A DNA stretch of 64,000 bases from Cristatella mucedo (lineage: Eukaryota > Bryozoa > Phylactolaemata > Cristatellidae), in contig WPIO01000054.1 of the NCBI GenBank assembly GCA_009760855.2, forward strand, positions 2,068,501 to 2,132,500. The letters are read 5' to 3'. Shown here in pieces: positions 56,088 through 64,000 of this stretch (the first letter of the stretch is position 1; each line of letters opens with the position of its first letter). The notes beneath the pieces are model-generated. The model worked only from the letters and a program-made list of their open reading frames with translations. It had not been told where the DNA came from and ran no database searches. A program made the translations under genes and the position numbers.

Positions 56088-56385
56088 TCGAACCTCGCTG
56101 TCCCCCACTGTCGTAGCGCAGCAGACAGCGGCAAACACTGTCACGTAACCAAGCTTTGCCCGCGATGCGCTCGCTGCCCGGGTCGCGGGAGCCATTCGCG
56201 CGCCTTTCGCCGACTCGGTGAGTGGTAGGGGCTGACGATCATTATCTCCCTCCGACGCTCGTCGATCACGCCCCTCCGAGCACCTCCAAACCCGAGAGCA
56301 TCCTATTCGAACCTCGCTGTCCGCCGCCGTCGCAGCGAAGCGGCGGCGGACAGCAGGGGACTGTCACGTGACCAAACGCAACCCA
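56088..56385. repeat. ~75-bp direct duplication
   Basis: Segments 56088-56165 and 56303-56385 share ATTCGAACCTCGCTGTCC, ACTGTCACGTRACCAA and flanks. The second copy also forms a 14-bp hairpin (GCTGTCCGCCGCCG 56316-56329 with CGGCGGCGGACAGC 56341-56354) and holds the palindrome GTCACGTGAC (56363-56372). Confidence 0.8.
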
Positions 56386-56578
56386 GCATTCTAACCCTGG
56401 CCTTCGAAACCTACGACGCGCCGCGACCCTCGTCCCTCGCGGATCGCGCGATCGAGGCGGCGGCGGCGGCGGCTCGGCCTCTGGCGAGGCCACGCGGCGC
56501 TGCGTGGGGGAGCGCGGCCGCCCAGCGTCTCGCGTGCTGCGGCGCGCGACCGCGGAATAGTTAGACAGTTCGGAGAGA

Positions 56579-56670
56579 GTTAGACAGTGACAGACAGTTA
56601 GAGTCAGACAGTGCGGAGCCTCGCTATCAGACGGTGCGGAGCCTCGCTATCAGACAGTGCGGAGCCTCGC
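56579..56670. repeat. 22-bp tandem repeat
   Basis: Three copies of GTGCGGAGCCTCGCTATC separated by AGACRGT, preceded by degenerate GACAGTTAGA units. It lies in CpG-rich DNA upstream of the GPCR. Confidence 0.85.
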
Positions 56671-56753
56671 TATCGCCCCGGGGCGGACGGCGCGGAAAGG
56701 CGGCGCTTGTTTAGCGTGCGCGTTTAGAGTCGCGCTCGCGGCGATCGGGCGCG

Positions 56754-56788
56754 GCGCCGGTGCGCAGATCGTATCTGCGCACCGGCGC
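56754..56788. repeat. Perfect 16-bp hairpin with 3-nt loop
   Basis: GCGCCGGTGCGCAGAT (54-69) and ATCTGCGCACCGGCGC (73-88) are exact complements around CGT. It lies about 250 bp upstream of GPCR exon 1. Confidence 0.95.
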
Positions 56789-57035
56789 TCTGGCGCAGGC
56801 GGCGGCGGCGGCCCCTCGCTAATGCATTATGCACGAGGCGACGAGCGACGGTGCGAGCCGCGGGGACCGCCGCCGCCGCGCTATAGCAGCGCCTTCTTGG
56901 CGCGATCGCTGCCGGACTGAGCGCCGGGGCGGAGCGCCGATCGCGAGCGCCGGACTGCAGGCGGCGGTGGCAGTGGCGGCAGCGGCGGCGGCGGCGGCGG
57001 ACTACTTGCCTGCGAGGCGAGTAGTCGACGCCCCG

Positions 57036-57082
57036 ATGGTGACGATGAATCAGTCGTCCACTGTCGCGCCTCGAGACGTCGG
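57036..57082 (+). CDS. Probable first coding exon of the GPCR
   Basis: ATG at 57036 reads MVTMNQSSTVAPRDV plus two bases (GG), then the strong donor GTAAGC. The phase-2 end fits the phase of the acceptor at 58527, giving ...DVG-LDGSMLLPD and an N-terminal extracellular tail with an N-glycosylation site (N5-Q-S). This is a splice-signal prediction with no homology behind the short peptide. The frame is open further upstream (alanine- and arginine-rich), and the start context is weak; M4 has A at -3. If this exon is not used, translation would start at 58541. Confidence 0.5.
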
Positions 57083-57138
57083 GTAAGCGCGCACGCGCCA
57101 CGTCGTTCTCGCGTCTCGCGCTGGCCCCAATCCGTCGA

Positions 57139-57140
57139 GT

Positions 57141-57213
<73 letters not shown>
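57139..57213. repeat. (CGG)n, about 25 units
   Basis: Uninterrupted CGG repeat in the proposed GPCR intron 1, 57 bp after the donor. Confidence 0.95.
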
Positions 57214-57605
57214 ACGCACTCGCCTCTACCTGAGCCTCGGCTAGGCGAGAGCGAGCGCCGCCGCCGCTGCCGGCGTTCCGTCGGCAGCGGCGGCGGCGAA
57301 GCGAAACGCAAACGCGCAACGAAAGCAACGAAAGAAACGAAAGCAAACGCGCCGCCGCCAGGGGCTACGCGACGAGGCTCCTCCAGCGCGGAGTGCCCAC
57401 TCTCGCCACTCTGCTGCGGATGCGCTGACCGCCATTAGCCGCTCGGCAGGACTACGGCGCGAGTCAGTCGCGTTGCCGCCAGCAGCCGGAGGACTTGCGC
57501 CACTTTCTCTTCAGTTCCGAAATGCGCATTCGCTTGCGCAGGAGGAGTCGTCCGCTTCCGGCGCTCGCAGCTTCCGGCGCTCAGTCGTTCCTCCGACGGT
57601 CGGTC

Positions 57606-57635
57606 GGTCGCCATGGCGACCACGCCATGGCGACC
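57606..57635. repeat. Perfect 13-bp hairpin
   Basis: GGTCGCCATGGCG and CGCCATGGCGACC around a 4-nt loop; each arm also contains CCATGG. Confidence 0.9.
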
Positions 57636-57866
57636 AGAGCGGCCAGAATGGCCGCCGGAGCGGAAATCCGCTTGTCGTGCAACGACTGCTTCGTCCGCCG
57701 ATCGACAGTCTCCCACCGCGGCCGTCCCCTGTCAGCGCGTCGGTTCGCGATCAGTGCCTAGAAAGACTAGCGGCGCTAAAACTCGCCGCCGGCTTGCTCC
57801 CGCGCAGGAGTCTCGGAGGCGGAGCTGCGGCCGCGCGCCGCCGCTGCCGCCGGAGGCAGGATTCAG

Positions 57867-58023
57867 GATTCAGGAGGCAGTAGTTTTATCTTTGGGGCCT
57901 ACCTCAGCAACCGCACTGTGCGCTTCTGGGTAATTTTAGAGACTACAAATACCTTTACAAACAGTGCAATTCTAGGTGGAGTGATTCAGCAGAGTTCCTT
58001 GTTATTGTTTTTATTATTATTAT
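57867..58023 (+). repeat. Element E, copy 2
   Basis: Matches copy 1 at 49707. The flanks resemble each other: about 50 bp beginning AGGAGTCT.GG and containing GCGGAGCTGCG lie before (57803) and after (58034), as if the target was duplicated on insertion. It lies in the proposed GPCR intron. Confidence 0.75.
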
Positions 58024-58527
58024 TTGCGCCCACCCAGGAGTCTTGGCGGAGCTGCGAGCGTGCGCCGCTGCCGCCGCCGCCGCCGGTTGGCATCGTCGCG
58101 GCAGCGGCGGCTCACCGCCATGACGGCCGAGCCGAAGACCTCGGCCGTCGGGCGATCGCTGTCGGTCCTCGACGCTCGCTGCGCACCTTCCGGCCCGCCC
58201 GCGCGCTATTTCCGGTTACGCCATCGCGCTACGTCTGGCCTCTCGCCGAGCCCCTGCGCCACCCCCCCCCCGGACAGCGCTCGTCGCATCGCTCGGCGAT
58301 AGCGGCTCGTCGAGAGGACCGGCGGTCGCGTGGGTCGTGGGCGTCGCCGCCGCGTGCCGAGAGCCTCGATTCAAAATGCCGACGGCGTCGGTCGGGTGTC
58401 GCGCTCTTCGGCTAGCGCCGGCTCGGCGGCCGGTGCTCGCCGAGTCGTCTGCTAAACGGATAAATGCCTCGTATTTTATTTCATTTTTCGTCGTCGCCGC
58501 CATTTTTTTCACTATTCGCATTTCCAG

Positions 58528-59567
58528 TCTCGACGGCTCGATGCTTTTACCGGACATAGTGCACCCGGATGAAGCCACCGGGGAGTTCTTCATTGATTTC
58601 AACGACTCGGCAGCAGACAACGGCAGCGGCGACAGCGGCGGCGAATGCTTCGCGCTCTGGTCGCAGTTCTTCCTCGTGCGCGACCTCTGGCTGTACGTGG
58701 GCTGCACCGTCCTGGCGCTGGGCAGCGTCGGCCATCCGCTGACGGTCATCGTGGTGCTAGGCAACGCCGGCATGCGCCGGCTGCCGCTGTCCGTCTACCT
58801 TGTCACTATGTCGCTCGCCGGCATGACGTCACTGTACTCCGAGCTGCTGCCCGTCGTCATCGACTACTGGTCGTGCTACCGGGTCTCGCTGAAGAACCTC
58901 ACCACGGAGACGGGCTGTCGCACGCTGAGCGCCGTCGCGCACTGGTCCGCCCAGCTGTACGCCTGGACCGAGGCGCTGTTCGCCGCCGAGCGCCTGATCG
59001 CCACGCGCTGGCCGCTGCGCTACAACGCGCTCTGCTCGCGGCGGCGCAACGTGGCCGTCGTGTGCGCGTGCGCTGCGGCGCTCGCCGCGCTCAACGGCGC
59101 GTTCCACTTCTACGCGCACGGCTACGGCGCGAGCGGCTTCTGTGAGCCGATCAATCTGTACTTGTACAACCGCGTGTGGAGCTACACGCACCTCGTCGTC
59201 TCCGCGCTCGCGCCCATCTTCGCCATGACGGCGCTGAACGCGGCCACCGTACACACGCTGCGCGCCCCGTCGCTGTTCGCCAGCGGCGCCAAGCGGCGCG
59301 CCGAGTCGGCCACGGCGCTCATGATCGCTCTGAACGCCGTGTTCGTCGTCACCAGCGTGCCCGAGCTCGTCGTCGAGTGGGAGGAGACGACCAGGGCGCT
59401 CTTCGACGACATCGAGCTGGCCGGCGTCACGTGCCGCCTGGTCAAGCACGCCGGCGTCGCGTGCGTCGTGTTCGTCTACGTCTGCATCGGCTCCAAGTTC
59501 CGCGCCGCCCTGCTCGAGCTCGTCTGCTGCCGCCGCCGCTGCGCGCTGACCGCAGCAGCCGCTGCCG

Positions 59568-59602
<35 letters not shown>

Positions 59603-59695
59603 TACCGCGGCTCGCAGCTGCCGTCTAGCGCGACCGAGCTGGCCGGCAGCACGACCACGTCCATTTTCGTCGTCGACGACGCGTCGCACGCGTGA
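58528..59695 (+). CDS. Divergent class A GPCR, FMRFamide-receptor-like
   Basis: Main exon after a pyrimidine-rich acceptor (ATTCGCATTTCCAG), with seven hydrophobic segments. In the 404-residue model TM1 is about 70-93, TM2 103-128, TM3 147-172, TM4 190-212, TM5 234-258, TM6 278-300 and TM7 321-336. C146 and C221 can form the TM3-ECL2 disulfide. ERL (170-172) replaces DRY, followed by IATRWPLRYN as in FMRFamide-type receptors. TM5 and TM6 prolines (P245, P294) and Y333...F340 of TM7/helix 8 are kept. Odd: H85 for N1.50, G114 for D2.50, S292 for W6.48, and VV at 329-330 for the NP of NPxxY. N41 and N139 are glycosylation sites. An 11-Gly run (364-374) lies in the C-tail. The ligand is unknown. 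Confidence 0.85.
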
Positions 59696-59752
59696 TCGAC
59701 GGCGCGATCGACTCGCGCGAGCGCCAGACGTCTCGGCGGCTTCGGCGCCGCC

Positions 59753-59783
<31 letters not shown>

Positions 59784-59954
59784 AGCCAGGCCTCTCGGCC
59801 GCTGCGGAGAGAGGCGGGGGACAAATCGGTTCGGCTCGCCGCCGCCCGGTCTCAACGGCCGCGCCGTGCAGAGCAGACAGCGACTGCCCAGATTATTAAT
59901 CGGCCGTCATCGCCGGAGGAGAAAGTTCCGCGCGCGAAGCGAAAGCGAAGGCCT

Positions 59955-60014
59955 CCGCCGAGCTCCTTCCGCGCCGCCGCCGAGCGCTCAGGTGGCGCGG
60001 AAGGAGCTTGGCGG
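59955..60014. repeat. Long inverted repeat after the GPCR
   Basis: AGCTCCTTCCGCGCC (59961-59975) and GGCGCGGAAGGAGCT (59994-60008) are exact complements. With one G:T pair the stem extends to about 21 bp. It could lie in the GPCR 3' UTR. The rest of 59696-60560 shows no feature and no AATAAA. Confidence 0.9.
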
Positions 60015-62469
60015 TGCTGCGGCTCGTAGTGCGCATGCGCATCGAGCCGCCGGCTTGACCGGGTCATTTTGAGCCGCGGCTAGCTTGGCGGCCAAGCTAA
60101 GCGCGTCCTACGGGTCGTCGATGCATCGATATTCGGATATCCGGCGTCGACGACTGTGGCTTCGCGTTGCATGTTGAACGCATGCTCTTAGTCATCGCTT
60201 GGACGGTGACCCGACGAAAACGACGGGGGGCATGAAGACAAGAAAAGAAAAGTGAAATAATTGCAGTGCAAGTAAATACTAATAAGAAAAATGCGTCTCG
60301 ATTGAATAAGCAAAAACCTCAGATCAGCGGCGTAAGGCAATCAGAAACACCGCGCGACGTAAAAAAAAGGGTAGCAGATTTTTGACAGCCTCGTTTATAA
60401 GGCGGCATAAGAGCCTTATAAAGCAGCCCAGGTTGCCCCAAACTGACAGACGACAGCGAGCGGAGCTCGACAGCGTCGGAGGTCGCTTTGGATTCGACCT
60501 GAGCGCCCCGAGAAAGCTACGCTCCTACGCTCCACCTTCAATGCCTACCCGTTCCGGGTAAACTTGTTGGCACTACTTTGTGAGCGTGACTTTGTTAGCA
60601 CTTCTTTGTTTGCACTACTCTGTTAGGTGCTATTACAACTGGGTTAATGCGAATGCGGACGTATTAATGCGCACACGCGACTATTAATTTGTGTATTCGC
60701 GCTCGCGTTTGCGAGATTTTTATGTTCGTTTATTGGGGTTTTTGTTTTCGGCATTTGTGTACTTTGTTGACACGCCGCTTTGTTGGCACTAAATTGTTAG
60801 CGCAGTACTTTCGTTGTGTTAATGCGCGTGTGTGTATGCATGAGGTTGTTTACGGCATTTTTCTACTTTGTTGGCACTACTTAACTGGCACTATTTTTTG
60901 ACACTACTTTATTGTAACTATTTTATTGGCACTACTTTATTGTATTGACTCTAATTTATTGGTACTACTTTATTGCACTACTTTTATTGGCACTACTTGG
61001 TTGGGTTTAATGCGCAGGCGTTGTTATGTGTTAATGCGCATTTTTTGCGTGTGTTATTGCTCGTGTATGCATTTGTTTCGTGTGAGGCGCACGTGTTTGT
61101 GCGTTCGCGGCTATGTGTACGGTTGTTTTTTGTTTTCGGCATCTTTGTGGTTTATTGGCAATACTTTATTGGCTCTATTTAGCTGTTAATGCGAAATAAT
61201 ACGCGTACGTGCGCATCAATACAAATGGGCATTACACCTGCGCATTGCACATGTGTATTACGCACGCATATGCGCTTGCATTAATGCGCGTTACATGTAA
61301 AACGGTGTGTAGCTAAAAGAAGAATGACTTGACGTGGAGCCGATGCGATCATCTTGTGAAATGTCAGTTAAAAATTAGAACACTTAAAAGAGTCCGTGCA
61401 GATTAGGGTTTCTGAAAAACATAGCATTTTTGAAAAACAGCTGTTTAATGTTTTAAATTGTTAAAAAAACAGCATTTAAAAATCTGTTTATTAATGTGCG
61501 CGTATTAATGCGAACGTATCAATGTGGGTGTTCATCTTGTGTTAATGAATGTCTGCTATAATGCGAACACGTTTTTGAGTTATTTATTGCACAACGCACA
61601 AGTGTTTTCATGCGAAAGTGTTTTTTTGACGCGGTTGTGTGCGAATGTTTTTGCACACTATTTGAACGTTTTCTTAGGGGTGTTTTGGTTTTTGGCATTG
61701 TTCACTCCGTTGGCGCTACTTTTTAGGCACTACTTTTGCTGATGGTACTTTTTTTTGGCACTACTTTGTTGAACTACTTAGCCGGCACTACTTTGTTTGC
61801 ACTACTTTGTTGGTACTACTTTGTTGTTTATGAGCCTGTATAAATGCGTACGTATGTTAATAATGCGCGAGTGATTTGGTGCGGGCATTTGGTTTCTCAC
61901 GCCTGTGCATAATGCGCGTATGCTAATGTGGTTGTGCCAATGCGCATTTATTTATTCGCATGTGTTAATGCGCATGGGTTTGTTAATGTGCGATTGGTAA
62001 AGTGTGCTTGGGCGTACGTATGGGGGTTTTCGGCCTTGGCACTCACTACTTTGTTGGTACTACTTTACTGGCATTAATTTGTTGTTAGTGCGCATGTGCT
62101 AATGCACACGTTTTAATGCGCATGCATCCGCATTTGTGTCAATATGAGTGTATTAATGCGCATGTGTTAATGCGCTTGCGTTATCGCGCTTTTATTTATG
62201 CAAGTATCATATGTTTGTTCATGGGCTTGGGGTAATGTGGGTTGGCGCTGTTGTGCGTGCACCAAAGTCCCATAGCTAAGCAGGGCTGCCCAGTGATGAG
62301 CAAAACTCCATTAAAGGTTTACTTTCCTCTATCGCATGTAATTGATAACATCTATGGCTGCCTCTTCCCTAACGAAATGCATTATTGTTATTAATATTAT
62401 TATTGCTGTTTTGCTTTTGCATAACGTGCACACACTTCGCGTGCCTCGGATAGTGAGTTCTCTCGCCGT

Positions 62470-62525
62470 GAGTTGCGGAGCGCCTGAATAGGGTTCTCTT
62501 AGGCTGCTGTGCATAAAGCCAATTA
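62470..62525 (+). mobile_element. SINE B/L2-type tail fragment
   Basis: GAGCGCCTGAATAGGGTTCTC then TTATTATTATT, interrupting the composite array. Confidence 0.5.
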
Positions 62526-63877
62526 TTATTATTCGGGTGTTTTTCAGCATTGTATGTACTTTGTTGGCACTACTTTATTGGCACTACTTTGTAGGGTATA
62601 ATAGGCATGTTAATGCGCATTTTTTGGCTAGTGGTAATGCGAATGTTCATAATTACATGAGCGTCTGCTAATGCACGCGTGTGTGCGTGGCTGAGTGTGT
62701 ACGAGTGATCTTATTTTTGGCATGCTGGAACGAATTTGTTGCGTGAATGTGCACATGTAATTTGTTAGTTCGCACAAACGCGCATAAATACACAGGCAAC
62801 AATACGCAAACTCGCGCAATGCGAAAGTGTGTTTAATGCGCACGTGTTTTTTACACGGCTATATGTGTGAATGTATTCGCGTGCTATTTTTTGTATGTTC
62901 ATATAGGGGTATTTTTATTTTCATCATTGTTCTCTTTGTTGGTACTCCTTTGTTTGGCTACTCTGTCGGTAGTACTGTTGTCGACATGACTATGTATTGT
63001 TAATGCGCGCGTGTTAATGCGGGATTGTGTTAATACTCGTCTATGCGCGTGTGTTTTTTAAAGCGTGTGGTAAAGTATGTGTTTTCGCGGTTATGTTCTG
63101 CCTGTGGGTATTGCTTTTGGCATCTATGTACTTTCTTGACCCACTTTATTGGCACTACTTTGTTAGCACAACTTTATTGGCATTAATTTGCTGTTGTCGA
63201 TGAGCATGTGTTATTGCTAATGAGTTAATGCGCATGTGTTAATCCACATTTCGGTATTGGCCTACGTCAATGCGCATTTGTGTGTGCGAGAGCGTGTTTC
63301 TGTCTGCGAAGTTGTAAGATTGTGTACTGACAGGCACTTGTGTGCTTTGATAGAACTATATTATTGGAACTACTTTTATTGACACTAATTTGTTGTTTAA
63401 ATGCGGGCGCGTATATGCGCACATGCTTTGATGGCACTACTTTATTGGAACTACTTTTTGGCACTAGGTTGTTTTAATGCTGGCTAGTACATGCGCACAT
63501 GTGTTAATGCGCACGTATTAATGAGCGTTTATTAATGCGCGTGTGCTAATTTAATGTTCGTGTGCTAATGCACATTTGTGTTATTGCGCGTGCATGTATT
63601 AATGCGCGTGTGAAGACACGTGTTTCTCAAGCGGGTTTTCGTGCTATTTGTCTGTTTGTGTACGGTTTTATGTTTTTGTCATTTGGATTGTTTTTGGCAC
63701 TACTTTGTCGGTACTAATTTGGCCGGCACTACTTTTGCTGCAACTACTTTATTAGTACTACTTTGTTGTGTTGATGCACACGTATTAATGCGCGCGCGGT
63801 AATGCGCACGGTGCGGAGGTGTTTTAATGCGAGCGGGGTGTGTGCTCGCGCGGGTGTGTATTAAAGTGTGTTTGCGA

Positions 63878-63943
63878 GTGTGTGTGTGCGCGCGTGCGTG
63901 TGTGTGTGTGTGTGTGTATGTGTGTGTGTGTGTGTGTGTGTGT
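63878..63943. repeat. (TG)n microsatellite
   Basis: GTGTGTGT with GCGCGCGTGCG and one TATG interruption, at the end of the composite array. Confidence 0.95.
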
Positions 63944-64000
63944 TAGTTGTGTGCGCTTGGCCATAGTTGCTGCCGATGCCGTTTGGGCCAAGAGCAAGCG

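Larger units (their letters stand above)
60560..63960. repeat. Degenerate composite repeat array
   Basis: About 3.4 kb built from clusters of TTGGCACTACTTTRTT and TTAATGCGCRYGTG, joined by linkers with a recurring TTTTCGGCATYTNTG block (about 60744, 60852, 61132, 61694, 62026, 62542, 62915, 63115, 63674). Longer units recur, for example 61614-61740 and 62820-62960. No coding capacity is evident. It runs to the window end. Confidence 0.85.

Noticed and set aside
58337-58527. Upstream in-frame extension of the GPCR with an extra hydrophobic segment
   Set aside because: The segment coincides with a pyrimidine-rich tract ending in CAG, a typical 3' splice site, and would add an eighth hydrophobic segment.
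58829-59824. 331-codon minus-strand open frame opposite the GPCR
   Set aside because: High-GC antisense shadow of the receptor exon; repetitive Gly/Ala/Arg composition and no family resemblance.
60560-63960. CRISPR-like or telomeric array
   Set aside because: Repeats are degenerate with irregular spacing, there are no unique spacers or TTAGGG units, and the genome is animal-like.

Overview
This is a eukaryotic, animal-type window: spliced genes with GT/AG introns, CpG-rich promoters, non-LTR retrotransposons with tRNA-derived SINEs, a hAT-type MITE and very long (GA)n/(TC)n arrays. The host cannot be named from sequence alone. The L2/CR1-like LINEs, the FMRFamide-receptor-like GPCR and the repeat load suggest an invertebrate bilaterian.

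Three protein-coding genes can be built by eye. (1) UGCG, ceramide glucosyltransferase, runs on the minus strand from its start codon at 19544 to 248. It has four coding exons (19438-19544, 8095-8236, 5795-5900, 248-349) covering residues 1-152; the rest lies beyond position 1. (2) NTPCR, a THEP1-type nucleoside-triphosphatase, is complete on the plus strand in five exons (31503-31554, 33415-33589, 33709-33859, 37592-37849, 40058-40144), 240 residues. (3) A divergent class A GPCR lies on the plus strand with its main exon at 58528-59695 and a phase-compatible small first exon at 57036-57082. The three genes have no evident functional link. UGCG acts in Golgi glycosphingolipid synthesis, NTPCR hydrolyses nucleotides, and the GPCR is a membrane receptor.

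Most of the rest is repeats. An L2-like LINE family is present in about 25 mostly 5'-truncated copies, one retaining most of a decayed reverse transcriptase (22500-24955). A second LINE family ('family C') has six copies. Two tRNA-derived SINE families occur, and the terminal stem-loop of SINE B resembles the L2 tail. A 188-bp MITE at 3135-3322 matches the SPIN group of horizontally transferred hAT transposons, with a near-perfect 8-bp target duplication. Nested insertions give a relative chronology. UGCG intron 1 (11.2 kb) holds a 2-kb (GA)n-rich array; 19.5-21.2 kb and 56-60 kb are CpG-rich. From about 60.56 kb to the end lies an unusual degenerate composite repeat built on two short motifs, TTGGCACTACTTT and TTAATGCGC.

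Other notable signals are about ten long perfect hairpins scattered through unique DNA, a 41-bp minisatellite carrying two perfect RFX X-boxes, and head-to-head LINE pairs. The 40.1-57.0 kb interval has no gene I can support.
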